Shown piece by piece: positions 12,901 through 27,900 of a stretch of 64,000 nt of DNA (position 1 is the stretch's first letter; every line of letters starts with the position of its first letter). The translations under genes were made by a program, and so were the position numbers. Source of the stretch: Stercorarius parasiticus. Lineage: Eukaryota > Chordata > Aves > Charadriiformes > Stercorariidae. The stretch lies in assembly GCA_013396915.1 (NCBI GenBank), contig VWZL01001947.1, forward strand, positions 1 to 64,000, read 5' to 3'. The notes beneath the pieces were generated by a model. The model made no database searches. It was given only the letters and a program-made list of their open reading frames with translations, and was not told the origin of the DNA.

Positions 12901-15900
12901 TTAGTGGCTGGAATACCTTCAGAGTGCGATTGCAAAAATGACGTCAACTGTGACTGTTACCAAAGCGGCGATGGCTACGCTAAAGATGCCAAACTGAATG
13001 CCCCTTCCTCCTTAGCTGTGTCTCCGGATGGCACCCTGTACATTGCTGATCTGGGAAATATCAGGATACGGGCTGTGTCAAGGAATAAACCCGTATTGAA
13101 TTCAGTGAACTTTTACGAGGTTGCTTCTCCAACTGACCAAGAGCTTTATATCTTCGATGTCAACGGTACTCACCAGTACACTGTGAGTTTAGTCACCGGA
13201 GACTATCTCTACAATTTTAGCTACAGTAACGATAATGATATTACTGCGGTAACAGACAGCAACGGGAACACTCTTCGTATCCGACGGGATCCCAACCGGA
13301 TGCCAGTAAGGGTGGTCTCTCCGGATAACCAAGTCATCTGGTTGACGATAGGCACTAACGGCTGTCTGAAAAGCATGACTGCACAAGGGCAGGAGCTCGT
13401 CTTATTTACCTACCATGGCAACAGCGGACTTCTGGCAACTAAAAGCGATGAGACGGGATGGACCACTTTTTTTGAGTAAGTACATAAAATAAAGTCAGAT
13501 GCCTTAGAATTGTATTGGTTATATATATATATATACACACACACATGCAGAGTTATATACTGTACAACCGTACAGTAGCCTTTGAAAGATTTCTGGAGAC
13601 TGATGAAGTAACTGCAAAGGTGACCCTTGATTACAAAAAGCACTGAAAGATACTTCTCATTTCCCCCGCTGTCTTCCTCTGTCTGACTTCTTCTAAACGT
13701 TGGCTCTGAATAATTTTAAATTCATTATTTTGAATTTCAGCTTTATATATTGAAATAGTAGCGAGACAACATTTCACTCTTGTCAAGAGAGCTGTAACTC
13801 AGACAACCACGATTTTGTAGATTTGCATCAAAATCTAGATTTTCATCCCATTTGCTCATTAGATTGACATTGTTCTGCAGCAAATTCTGACAAGAAATTT
13901 GTCTTCACTGCTCAATATTTCTTTCTTTTTTTCTAAGCGAAAGCCTGTCTGCGTGGTCTTTTACCCACAAAAAAAAAAAAAGGTTGGGTGGGTATTTTTG
14001 TGAAGTTGTAAAAGGTTGTATTTCACTGAGTGGCGAATATGCAGGAAGGATCTCCTGGAGGACACGGCAGGTTTCATACAGGTGGACCTGGGCAGAAGAA
14101 GCTGAGAAAACAAACGTGAGCTGTGGGGGGAAATGTCATTCCAGTAGGAATAAACTGAAAACACGGAGACCACCAGCAACGTGTGGCGTAGAGGTGCGAG
14201 CGCAACAGCCAGAGGGATTAGTGGAACAGTAGGACTTGTAATTTTTCCAGCCCCTGAAAAAAATCATTTCAGTGAATTGCTTTGCCCTGTGTTACAGTCA
14301 TTAAGCCATCAATGCCTGTTCATAACCGCCAGATTAGCAAAACGTTTTACAGAGGCCTCAATTATATTGACTAAGGAAGGTCATGACAATTTATAGATAA
14401 ACCAGTAGAACCTAAGAGATCATGCACGGGTTTTATAGGCAACTTCATCCCCAAATGAGCTGAGCTACGAACTGATATGCCAAACAGAACCTAACAAAAA
14501 TGCAGCTTAAAACACAATTTATTTAAAAAAAAGATCAATGTAGAATTAAGACAGATTTTTTCCAGTCATCTCTGTCAACGGGAAAAATACGTGTATTTTT
14601 AAATCCCATGAAAGACATGCTAAGGTTGGGTAAAAATGTGCCTATGAAGGAGTGGAAGGCGGAGAGATAGTGATAAACAAAAGTGTTAGAGGGCCCTCAG
14701 CTGAAGTATTCAGGATTACAAAAGGCATCATGAAAATCCAGTAAGTCCCTCTTCTTTTTCTTTTTCTTTTTCTTTTTCTTTTTTTTTTTACCCTCTTCTG
14801 TTCTGCTATCTTTATGATGAAATGCAGTAGCAACTGCTGCCAAGGTCAGGGCCTGAAAAAAAAAAGCTTTCAATTCGACAGACATGATAAAGAAAATAAA
14901 GTGCGGGTGTCAGGCAGTGGCAGCAAAGCCAAACATCTGTGTTCTGAGATAACTTCACGTTTCTGCCGGCGTCCGTTTGGCTGAGGCAGTGTGCAGGAGG
15001 ACTCGGCACCTGGATCTACTCTCCAGCCTTTACGTACGCCCGGCGGGGACACGAGAGCAGCAGGTGCTGCTTCGCTGCAGATTGTGTCCTGAAGTGGAGA
15101 CAGGGCTGGAAATGCTGATCCCTAACAAAGACAGCAGGTGGAACGGCGCTGCTGCCAGTTTTAAGGTATTCTTACAATAATCTGTAAATTGGCAGGGCTT
15201 TGGTAGTGGGCACGTTCCCAAAGTGTTAGCGCACGTCTGTAATATTTAATTGGGCATTGGTGCATCCACTGCGTAGCTTTTTAGGTCCTGCCAAGAGGAC
15301 ACAGAAGAGCAGCGAGGATACGCGGAGGAACGAGAAAGCGTTCAGTCGAGAGGGCATGTGTGCTCCTTCTCCTTATCCCTGACCTGTACGCCGAGAGACC
15401 GAAGCACAGCTTCGGGCGGTCTGGGAATCGTCATCCATTTCCACAGAGAGTAAACTCGATGCTTAACTGTCACACACGCAACCACTTTTTTCCAGCAGGC
15501 GAGTTGGGCAAGGCAGTCAATTTGGGAGATAGTGAAGTCCCTTACTGAAATTAAGGCATCTGCTGGGTACAGCAGGCACTTTAAATCACGCTGGCATTCA
15601 CAGTGGCTAATTGAGGACCTCGAGTTTTAATCAGGGCAGTAATTTCTCACCATGTTGCCTGTAGTTTCTGTATCGCCGACTGCGGTGCACTGCAGAAGTA
15701 GCTGATGGCTCCTGAATGCGTCTTAATGGCGTCTGCGTGATGGCAAAAAAGTGGATATTATATTCACTATTAAGTGGTTGATAGGTCCGTATTTTTCAGC
15801 ACGGGGAGAATTTAGGGTACTGTGTGTCATGCGGTACATGGTTATTTACTGAGTCTGTAAATAGCCATCTTTCACGCCCGATCTGCTCCCATGCCGACTT

Positions 15901-18900
15901 TCTGGTCTGAGCTAGGTTATGTCCAGCTGGCTTAGGGAGACCCCAAAGGGCAGGCTGTTCCCCTCCGTAACTATGAGTATTATTTCCAAGCTGCTGTTTA
16001 TGCACTTCCTAAACAATTACCTCCAACCAATGTCTCATTAGAATTCCCAAGCTGAAATAATTATGGAGAAAGCTAGGCAATTTCACTCACCCCGAACTTA
16101 CAAGTGTATGAGGCTTCTGCAGAAGCAAAGATATTCATCTCCTCCCCGTAGCCATGGCGAAGCAGCAATCCGTTTGATTGCAATAAGGAAGATTCAGATG
16201 AGACATTTGGAAAAACTTCGCGGAGAAGATTGTGGAGCCCTGGAGCAGACAGACAACCACAGTGACCCCGTGCCCTTCACAGACTGGCTTTGAGAAGCGA
16301 TGAGACATCTTTGGGGACTAAAGCGGGAGGAGCGGATCCTGCCTTGGGGTAGGGGTTGGACCACAAGACCTCTCAAGGTCCCTTCCAGTCATGTTTGCTG
16401 TGATGCTCCGTACCAGTTAATACCAAAAAGAAAAAATTGCACTGATTCTGTAAAGCTACAGGGAATAAGCGGGGCAAAAAAAAGCACCGTGTTATTTTTC
16501 TTGCCAAAACAGCATTCTTAAAAACATCCATCGGGCATCACAGCTGCTTACTTCTTTTTAACATAAAATCCCCACGCACCGAATTTGTGTCTGTATATAT
16601 CTCCCTTTTGAAGGAAAAGTAGATATAAACACGACTATTTTGCCATTTTTTCTTCCAGGATCAGCAAACATTATTGTGACTTTGCTTTTCAGGGCTGATG
16701 ATTTGTAACGTTAAACCTGACTAGGCTGGGTTTCCAGAGGCTTCTGCTGGTATTGCCAAAATCGTTGGAAACCCTGTGTATCGTATAAGGGTTTGTGTGG
16801 GGGTGAGAGGGTACATGCGCGTGTATCACTCTCCCAGCTTTTGCGTATTGATGTTTGGAGGTAGTGTGGGTGAAAAAAATTTCAGCTGAAGAGTTTTCTG
16901 TTGAAAAAAATGAAGTCTTGTTAAAATGGAAAGGTTTCCCTCAAATGTCAGGCAAGGAATAAGAAATCAGGAGAAGAAATCATTCTGACTTCCTTCTTCT
17001 ATTTTAGTAACAGCAAAATATTTCAGTTTCATTACTGGGCGCATTTTCTTTACATATTGGAGTTTATTTAGGTATTTATTTACTCTGTTGTATTATAGGG
17101 ACTTTTTACAAGGGCATGTACTGATAGGATGAGGGGTTACGGTTTTAAACTGAAAGAGGGGAGATTTAGATGAGATATTAGGAAGAAATTCTCTGCTGTG
17201 AGGGTGGTGAGCCCCTGGCCCAGGTTGCCCAGAGAAGCTGTGGCTGCCCCGTCCCTGGAGGGGTTCAAGGCCAGGCTGGACGGGGCTTGGAGCAACCTGG
17301 TCTGGTGGGAGGTGTCCCTGCCCAGGGCAGGGGGTGGAACTGGATGATCTTTAATGTCCCTTCCAACCCAAACCATTCTGTGATTCTATGATTATTCAGA
17401 TTCTCAAAATATTTTGGGAAGGGGATAGAATTTACATTCCACAGTGAATTTACTTTCTTCCCACTCAGAGTTAAAACTTTTCAGCTGTTAGAATTTCCAA
17501 TGGACTAGAAATGTCATTTTTCAACTAGCTCTGAGTGTGGCTGGGTTGTTTCACCCTTTGGTTGTCACACATCTGTTTAAATGGCAGAAGTTACATTGGA
17601 GTAAAAATATCGCAGGTTTAGTAATAAAAAGATCCATCTTTGGAGCCAATTCGGTAATAGCTTTGTTAACTATTCTCTTGTGCAAATCTGTTTGTACAAT
17701 TGGAGCGTGGGTCCAAGGAACTTAGATCATTTCAGTTGAGTTCTCGGTGATTTGAGAGCAGATTTATGAAAACGATTTAATCTTTTTTTCCTTTCTTAGA
17801 GCAACTTTTCAGTGAAAAGAGGAAATCTTTGAAAAAACGTTGTATCCCCAAAATTGGCAATCACTGCTCTGGCACATATTAAAGCATTTGGACTTGTTTC
17901 TTTCAATGGCTTTTTTCCATCATCTAAATCACACTAATATCAGATCCAAAAGAAGTTTACTTTTTTATTTCATTTAGTCTGGACGTGAATTAACCTTGAG
18001 TTTATTTAGTCTCCACTTTGCCTGAGGAAGGGAAGGACTGACGTACAGGAAATATGTGGGTTTTACAGTGAAAATTGTAAGTACTAACTTGAATTATTTA
18101 GGATATCATATAATCTCTTTTCTGTAGTTGTTTACAGAATTGGACTTTTTTATATCTTTATGGCAAAATGGATTTCTGAATTCCTATTTTGTTAAGGGTT
18201 ACAGTCTGCTGATCAAAATCGACACTTTATATATCAAGAATGCATGCTTTTGTAAAGTACTGTTACTAAAATTCGTGGTAACTGTTATCAAAGACCTAAA
18301 GACTTGCTGAATACAAAAAGATATTAACAGAGCATTCAAAAAAAGGACTGAAAATCCACGCACACTAAAAAACCAATGGAGCCATGTGAAGCTAAACGTC
18401 CTCCAGATGAGGTTTTATAATGAAATTACAATATTAAACAAGGTATAAGAGTAATCAGCCTAATCAAATTCTGTTGTTATAAAATTGTGAGATATCTGAG
18501 CTGGAAACTATTAACTATAACTGCATATTACGTATGCATAATATGAACATTTAAACAGATAAATCTTAAAAGTTGAACTAATTATATCCATATTAGCATT
18601 TTGGAAGTGACACTTCCTAGCAAGCCTATATGATATTATTTTTGTGCAGCAGTTTCCATTCTGCTTTCACACACAGAGAGCTAAGCCAGGTGCACGGAAG
18701 GACATTTTCCTTGGACCTAAGTCTTTGAAGTATCAGAAGTGAGCTCCTAAAAAGCCAAGCCTTGACGTGCCCCTGTGCAACCGCTCAGTCGAGTAGGTCA
18801 GACCCTCCCCCAGTCTCCAACCCCAGGTCTCTGTCAAAGCCCCGGCATGCCAGCAGCTGCCAGCCAGGCTTTAAATTCAGCTGAAAATGGGTAAAAAGCT

Positions 18901-21900
18901 CACTATTAATTGCAAGTTTGACGATGTTCAAGAGGGCAAATTATTCCAGAGAAAAAAAACGGTATTACTCATGACATTTAATCTGACCAGAAGCACGAGG
19001 CAGCCCTCTGAGAAGGTCCCACGCGTCTTGTTCAGCCCTGCTTCTTCTGAGTCATCCCAGTATCCCGAGTCCTTCCCTGGGAGCCGCTGGAAGCTGAGCC
19101 CACACCGCTCTCCTCTCCTTCAGCCTGCTCCACGACTATGGGTAACTTCAGCCGGGGTGTTGCGGGGAAGCCCTGTGGTAGACTCGGCTGCTGTGTGCTC
19201 CTCAGCTTGCTCGAGGAGCTGGGAGAGGCCAGAACCATCCCTCTGTCTCAGCCCCCCTGGAAGGTGCAGGCTGCACGTGCTCTCCTTTGGCCTCCTCTGG
19301 CCCCTTCGGTTCAACTCGGATAACTTTCCTCCTTTAGCTGTGAATCAATTCCAATAGCCAGTTTCTTATCTCTTTCTTGCCTTCCTCTCCTTTTAGGAGC
19401 AATATCAACAGGCAGAGCCCTGATCCAGGCTCAGATGCCACCTCCTCCTCCTCCCTGCAAATTCATGCCTTTCCTCCATGTCTCTTTTTTTGCTTTCCAG
19501 ACCTTGCCCTCCTACTATGTTTCCTTATTTTCTTACCTTGTATCTTGCTTCTTCCCCTGTCTCACGTCATTTCTCTAAGGCGTGTTTGGCTTCCCTGCCT
19601 TTTGGCTTCCCAGCGGTGCATTTCTTCTCAATCCCCTCTTGTATCTCTTGACAGTCCATCCAATGTTTCCCCGGGCACTTCATGCCCTGAGCTCATTTGT
19701 CTTCTCCTTCCCCTCCTCCCTCTCCCACTCAATTCTTGTCTCCGAGGGAACGCGCCAGAAATCAAAGAGAGTGACATTAGCAAGCAGAGCCCTTACAAGT
19801 TTACTTTGCTCCCACAGTTAAATTAATGAGCTTTCCAGCCATTCTGGAAAGGTGGTGAAAGCATGCGGAATGTGAAATCCTCACCGTAATGTTATAGACT
19901 AGAGAGAATCGCAGGTAAAAATCTGTTGTCACAGCGTGCGTCAGAGTATCACCCTTTGCATATTACGCATTTATTCACAGTGCCTTCAGTGCCGTGGTTT
20001 CCTTACCACGCTGTGATGCAGAGTAAGATGCTGCCTCTGGCTTGGACTTGTTTCGTTTCCCCACGTACCAGGAACATCATCTGTAACCGTCGGCATTTGG
20101 CAACAGGGAGCAGATGATATTTGCCGTTTTCCTCTTGCTTCATCTTAAGGCATTGCTCGTGGAATCTGGCTTGGAAATACTGAGATTTGGCTTGCAAAAA
20201 GTCCATAGAACTTCTAGTCAAAGATTTCCTTTAGATAGCAGCAACTATTTAATTTTGATCAGATAAAAATTATCACGCAATAGCAGTATCAATTCACTTG
20301 CACTTTTACTGTGTATTAAGACATTAACAATGCAGTTTTCGTAATTAATATTGCTATACCATTTCCTGTAACATTTGCAGGGTTTCATTTTCCCATAACA
20401 TTTGTATTTCTATTTATGTTCATTTTTCTATCACATTCATGTTTCAGTAATGAGAGTATCTAAAAACACCTAGTTTTCTTTTTTCTTGCAATTTTGGGGC
20501 TTTCGTTCTAATTTGATTCTGTTTTCTTACAAAATTGTAATCTGGATTTTTTAACAACTCTAAACAGCGTTCTCTGAATGTCCTTGGTATCTTGGTGCTT
20601 TTTAGATATTTTCATCCATTCACCATCAACAACCTTCTATACCTTCTGCTTTTACTGCTGCTTCTTGCTTCATCAGACTAAAATGTAGTGGCTATGAAGT
20701 AATTAACCATACTCATTAAAACAGTTTTGTTCAGCTGATTTTCATATTCTTGCATTGACTTTTGTAGCATCACATGAGCCCTTGATTGCAAACCACGACT
20801 TACAAGTTCAGTCTTTAATCTTCCCATATTATATTTACTCAAGCAACGAAAGACATACTCATTTCATTCTTAACCGCCTCTGAACTGCCTTTCTGGGGAT
20901 ATTTTTGAGATCTCCAGTCCTTTCCTAAGTGCCTCTGTATCCACATTGCCTGTCTCAATCCAGCAATAGATATATTTCTCTCTTAAAGCACATTTCAGGG
21001 ACTAGCTGGTTCTCTGTTAGTCAATGCTTGGTGCTTCCCCTCCTCTCGACACGGCACAAATTGAAACTCCAGCGGGAGTAACCCTCTCTCACCAGTTCAC
21101 GTAGACCCGTGGAGTCAAAGGTGGCCAAAAAGGGATTAACACACTTCTCTCTATTCAAACAAGCCAAGTATTCCCCCTACCCAAAGAGAACTTGTAGGGA
21201 AAAGTATGAACCTGACTTGTTCGACTTGTGCATGGCCACAAGCTGAAGAACAACATGGGTTTTTAAACCTTCCCTTAGATACATCAATACTACACAAGTA
21301 TGGAACCGTGTTTCACGCAACACACAAGTTCTGAGAGGAGCCTAGTGACAGTTGGGCTTGCTGGCTGTGCTTACCATGTTTCTTCTTTAGATAAATCGTT
21401 AAATACATTTTTTAGATTTCTAACTTCAACTTCTTTTTACTGAGAATAGAGGTTATGATCTCACAGCTTTCTAAACTGGAACTGTAATCAACTTTACAGT
21501 AAATTTCATAACTATAATGCAACATGCCATTATATACTTCAGTCGGGTAAGACTTGTGCTGACAGCGGAGCACACAAGCTTGCTGTCTCAGACGTGTCCT
21601 GCTTAATAACAAAGCAGCCGTGTTAAAAATAATCCATTAATAGATACCATTAGCTAGCAGTGTGAAACTTTTGAGAGACCTGTAGTGTGTCCCCTCATTG
21701 CTCTGGTTTCAGTAGAATATCTCGTCCGATAGACATTGACCCATTTCTTCATTCTTGAATGTTTACTGCTCCTTGTCCTTAGAACTAGGCTAAGGAATAA
21801 AAGCAGAACTGAGAACCCACTGAAGAGGTAATAATATCTAAACAGCATCGCTGAAGACACATATCAACATTATTACATCTTCCATGTATGAGAGTCATTG

Positions 21901-24900
21901 TACGAGTATGCTTTGATTTCTGTCAAGAAAATTGGCATGTGATGTCTCTGTGGTTTTGGAAAGCACTTAGAAGTAAGGCTAGTGCAGCAAAAAAAACAGT
22001 ATTGCTCCTATTAACGACATAAATGTCCTGCATTATCAATCCAGTCAGCTCTCCTCAGGCTCCCGAAAGCATCTGTTTCACTTCTGGCTTTATCGGGGAC
22101 TTAATAATACTATTTGTTCAGTTATTGACATGTTAATATTCTAGTCCCACCTTGATTTTCTCTGTCAAACAGAAGCCAGGGAGGCTGTAGCCAAGCTAGC
22201 TCACTCTCCTTTACACTCGCTTCACGGGGGACCTGGCGTGGTGAGGGTGGAAGGGCAGTGAAAAGGCAGCTCTCTGTTTTCACTCATGTTGTATTTGAAC
22301 ACACAGCCCTCGTTTTCAAGCCTTATCAAGAGATTTGGCCTTCCTTGATGTCCCCAGTGAGGCCAGACTGATCAGCTCTCCAGGGAGCCTGCATGGCACC
22401 TGCGGTTGAAAGTCCTAGCTCATTCCCCCCAAAGAGGGGACAGCCTGTTGCCTCGGAAGCCTCTATAGGTTGGGTGCGACTCATGCTCTGAAGGAATAAG
22501 GATGTTATTCTAAATTAACCGTAGAACTTGAATCTAGCAATATTTGTTTACCATCCTGGTATTCCACTGTCCTAAAAGAACAAAAAATACACCTGTATAA
22601 TTTTGCTTTCCTTTTGCTAAATTTGCCTTTCAAACATAATGCAATTTAATAAGTTCATTATGTCCAATTTTTGTGACCCTGTAAAAACACCCTCATAGAA
22701 TTTTTACCTTTCAAAATGAAAGAAAAAAAAAAAAGGGAAAGAAGAATTAAGGGGCAAAAAGCAATGTTACAGCTTATTCTGTGAACGAAATGTCTGGCCA
22801 AACAGACCAGCCTTATGTCCTTTTTTCACTAAAGGCTTACGCCCTCAGCTCTGATCGTGTAAGCAGACCTTACAGCAAGGGACAATCCCTCATACAAAGT
22901 ACATGTACACCAACATTGCTTGTATTTGAAAGGCCATACTCCGGTATTTATATTGGCAAGGCACACGGTTTATTTGTACAGTAGCAGAGGAGCTAAGAAG
23001 GCGGGGGGGAAACGACACAGAAACAAACCATCAGCCCCAGGGAGCCCCGAGATGAAAGACACCGCGCGGGGGAAGCTGCTGCGGGGCAGGACCCGGCTCA
23101 GCAAACCCCGGCAAAAAACAGAGTCCGGCCCCTGCGGAGCTCAGGGCAGTGAATTCCCATTAGAGGGAAGTTGAAAAGCCGGGGGTGAGTGCTGAGGTCC
23201 TGCAGATAAAAGCCTGGCTACTGTAATTTAGACTCATCTTTGTAAGAAGACACACTCCCAGCCCCGAGAACCTGCTCCATCCCCAGGTAACGCCTCTGGT
23301 TTCAGCCACACCGTGTCCATCCTGCTGCTCCCAGTCACCCCTTCCCCCTTGTGCCTACACCGGAATTGTCCTTCCTGCTCCTCAGAGAGCACCGTCATCA
23401 TTAACGCAATTTATTTGTGCGGGTTCTCGTGCACGTCAGAAATGTGAGTTATGGAAGAATTCTTGGTTTTGTGAATCCCTGTGAGAATATACGTGGCAGG
23501 TGCTTATCGCAGCGAACAGCACAGCGTGGGAGGATTGCGGCACCGCACAGCAACCAGTGAAAAGTTTGGCAGTCGGCTGGCAAAAAAAAAAAAATGTAAA
23601 GAAGCAGCCCAGCGTGATAAAGTCATGTATCGCTGCTTTTACTGCACAGCACCGCTCCCCCTACACTCCTGTCTCTGGAAGTCATTTTGGATTAGGCTGT
23701 AAAGGTGGTCAGTCTTACTGCGGCACAAGCACGGAACGCGTGCTGGTTTGCCTGGTTGTGCGATGAAGTGGAAAATGAGCGTCCCAAACTTCTCAGTACG
23801 GAAGTGAGCAAACTATCGCGAGGGAAGGTCTCGATTCATCTCTTTGAGCTCCCTTTCCAACAGACACATTTTCTGCAGTGATTTTCGTTTAGAGCATGCC
23901 TGTTGTTGTGCAGATGAGTCGTGGCTGTCAAGAATGGCCTATTTAGGTGAATTGTTCACTTGTCTAGTGTGCTGAATGCCAGTTTGCAAAAAAAGACTGA
24001 AAACTACCCTTTTAACGTTATGACAAAATAAAAGCGCACAAAAAAAAAAAGCCTCAAAAGCTGCAGTTAGAACAGGAGAAGGTGAAAAGAGAAATTGTCA
24101 ATCACTTTCAAGCTGAGGAAATTTCTTCATTAAACCTAGGCTGAAAAATTCATCCTGACCTCGTTGCTAATATAAAAGGGCATTACCCGAATTATTTAAC
24201 CAGTTGTGCAAACAGTTGCATAAGACTTTCCCAGATGAAAATGGGATAATGGGATAAAGACCCTTTCCCCATGGAGGGCAGCCATCAGATACAGGGACAG
24301 GAAAAGCAGACCAGCAGCTCAAATTTAAGCTTCAGTTATATGACACTTGGTTGAGCAGGACGGAGAAATTTAGCCGATCCTAATACTTTTAATGCCCTTC
24401 TAGCCTTTGTGGTTTTGTGAGTTTGCATTTTCTACCCAAATGACATTAAAAAAAAAAATCAAGTAGATGATAGATAAATTCCTGTCCAGAATTGGACTTT
24501 GGGCTGCAGTTTACTGTATGTCCTTCCTAGAATCATTCCTGGACCTGTTTTCTGTAATTCCTATCGATCCACTATTTTCTCTGAGCTAGGCACAGCAGGA
24601 AGGGAGAGGGAAAAGGAAAAGGAGTAGAGCAGGAAGGAAAGGGAAGGAAGCTTTTTTTTTCGTATATTTAAAATTCTGTAAGACTGGAAATAGTATTGAA
24701 TTTTCTTCTCACGCTTAACAACATTCCAGATAAGAATAAAGGAAAAATGCCACTCTTCTAGGACAATAGACAAATTTAAAAAAAAAACAATCCACTTGTC
24801 ATAATTTACAAGCCTGCTAACATACATCAAATTGTCATTTATGACACATTTTCTTCCTTCTTGTTATACAAAACAATATTAAGAAGGCATACAGCTATCT

Positions 24901-27900
24901 TACTGTTTATGGTTCCACTTTAAAAAAAAAAATCTGTTCTAGCTCAAAAGGAAGTTACAGTTTAATATTTTGGGTTTCCTGATATATTTGTACTGTGAAT
25001 CCACAAGCAAGCTGCTCAACCTTTAAGATGTCAAATACGCTGTGTGGAAATAAAGGAATATGTGCATACGGTATTTCAATTAATATTGTTTTCAAAAGGC
25101 AGGTTGTAAATGAGTAGTTACGGATCCACTGAAGTGTGTATTTCAATGAGACTAAAGAAGAAATGCCAAAAAAAGGGAGAAATCATTTGTCTATCCATGC
25201 ATCTGTAGATTATTTTCACTTTTTTCATTCTTAGCAGGTTCATTCAGTCACTCTTCAGATAAATAAAAAGCAAAAATGCGTACCAAAATGAGGAAAGCAA
25301 CTCAGACATGGAGTAAAGGGAAAAATCAGCAAATTTCACTGTGGTGAAGTCAAAGAGTCTTTTTCTTCCTTTCAACAACCCACATAATGGTTAAAGATGG
25401 GCAGAACTAGGGCTCCCAGTAAGTTGCCCTGTTTTAAACAGGAGGACAGGAGGGCTCCATAGGGGTGATGAAATGATAGTAAAAGTGATGGTATATGAAC
25501 TATGGGTTTGTTTCCTTTTGATCAGCAAGATAACAGTTTTGTTACTGGTTTAGCGATGCAGCGATGCCCTGTCAAGGTGGCTTCTCTTTACTGTAGCGCT
25601 CTCATGGTGAATCCACTGTTTGGGAGGGACTAAACTTGCAGTACGCTACAGGAGGCTGAATACAAGGGATTTGCAAACCAACGCTCGTTAATGTTAAAGG
25701 TAACGGTCCTCTATGCAAATGAGGCCTTAATGGCCTCAACAAGCTGAAGGAGACGTTTCATTGCCAGGGTAGGACAAATTTTTCAGTATGTGTCAACATG
25801 GTGAGTACACGCCTAAACCAACATCATCCCGCACTTTTGAAAGTCAACTCTGAACCTTCTGTTCTCGCCTGCCGAGAAGCAGCACCTTGGTATATAAGGC
25901 TTCTGTCGAGTAGTTTGAAACAAGTACAGCAATGTTCCATAAATTTTTTAGCCACTCTTGATATTTCCAGATGCACGGAAGAAATGTGTGATGTGTGTTG
26001 AGTGAGAATGTAACGGCACTTTTCATTTTACTGTCAAAATTATACATGTCTGTATTATGAAATGCATTCAGGCCTCATTTCTCTATTACAGTATCCCGAC
26101 TAATAATATAATCTGTAACCAGTCTTTAAAGAAATACGTAATACACATTTGCACTGTATGCCTTGTTATCTGAAATGCGCAGGAACCGGCCTGCCTTGCT
26201 CTTCAACCTGACGTGTTTACAATAGCAAAAAAAAGAATTACACAATTTCTTTTGTTAAGCGAGTGTGCTGCAGAGGTCTGTGGAAAAACAGTATCAGTCA
26301 TAACTTCGCAACTGGCTTTAGCAGCAACCTTTACTGTACCCTTCATTTCTACAGCTCCCTGTTTTATGTTGAAGTAACTTCTGATATAAAACATTAATGA
26401 AGCTCTGCAAGTTGGGGTTGAGCTAAACGTGCTCCAAACTAAGACACAATGCACACGAGAAACAAGTCAGAAATAAAGAAAGTAGGGCATTTCCTTCTGT
26501 GATAAAGCTTACCAGGAAGTTTTCACTGCAAAGTGAAGTGTCCTACATAGACTAGAACAGAAAATGGTCTGGGAAGGAATGTAATTAAAACTAAAGGAGA
26601 TGAACAATGGAAGAGAGACTTCCAGCAGGTGAAGAGCAAAAGGTCAAGAATCTGGGAAGCTGATAATCATTATCTCGGAGAAATTCTCACTGCAGAAGGG
26701 GAAAACTATCTGGCAGTGGCAGATCATCCTGAAGAAGAAAAAGAATTTGATCTAAGGGGAACTTCAGCTAGCGGTGGTGGCAGCTGCCCCTGCTGCTGTC
26801 TTCTGTAGTTACTGACCAAATATGAAGATCGTGACCTTAATACGAATGGAAATGAGTTGATGGCATTAATGCACATGAGGTCACGCCCAGTGAGCAAGCT
26901 TCTGGTTTAGATTCTTGAAAAGTTTATTTGTGACTTGCTCTTGAGGAACTGAAGAGGTGGGTTGAATGGCTTTGCTGTGGAGCCTGGCGCAGGAGAAAGA
27001 TCAGAGGGCTCCGTGGTAACACGTGTGCCGGAGCTTGTGTTGGGATGGAAAGATCAAAGAGGCTGTGAAACGCCAAATATAGGCACTCGCCCTCTAGACT
27101 TTAGATCTCACTCCTTCTAGGGCAATTTCAATACTAGAACACCAGGCAGATAAAAGAAATCTCTCGGTCTAAAACTGACAATCTTGGATGAATAAATTCA
27201 CCTTGGCAGCAGAATGCAAGGATATTTGGATATAATAAGAAAAATGGCAGAGGAATGCCAAAAGGTATGAGCGATGTTGCTATGCTGAGCATTGATAAGG
27301 CTTTCATTGTGGACAAAAAGAGATCAAGTAGAAAGTAAGTTTAGTATTTGATGCGCTGTGAACAAAATAAAGGACACACATTACAGTCCATCATAAAATG
27401 GAATACGTAGTGAATTGTAGAAAGACCTGTTTCCCTTCTTTCTTTTTGTTCTGGCTATAAAAGTGTGAGAAATCCTATTCTTACCTTTCACATCTCAGTC
27501 ACATTTTCTTCTTGCACCAGGATGCCTGAACCAAGCAATCATGGCTTTTAAGGTTCTTTCAGCTTTAAAGTCATGTTTTTAAGACCATGAATGTGTAGCA
27601 TGATTTTTTGCTGATCTTTGAACTCTCCCCCACTGTAATAATATTAGCTGCTTATCTCAAGCCCGTGATGTGCTTTCATGTATTTGTGAAAGAAGAGACC
27701 GGTTCAGGAACTAGAGGCAGGGAGTCAAAAAATAATACTGTGGAAGCAAGAATGCATAAAACAAGAGCAGCGATGTTCAGCGCTGCACGCGGCAGCGAAG
27801 CCACACGCTGTACTGAATACTACTGATGTGCAGCGTTTCCCAACTCAAGTGGTGTACTCAGAAATATGATAATTAATTTCTCGCAAATACTGTGATTCAA

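Noticed and set aside
14642..14885. Lys/Arg-rich minus-strand open frames
   Set aside because: Translation of the complement of the (CTTTTT)n simple repeat.
19377..19826. 149-codon open frame rich in Leu, Ser, Pro and Phe
   Set aside because: Composition follows the pyrimidine-rich DNA; no splice context, domain or family similarity.
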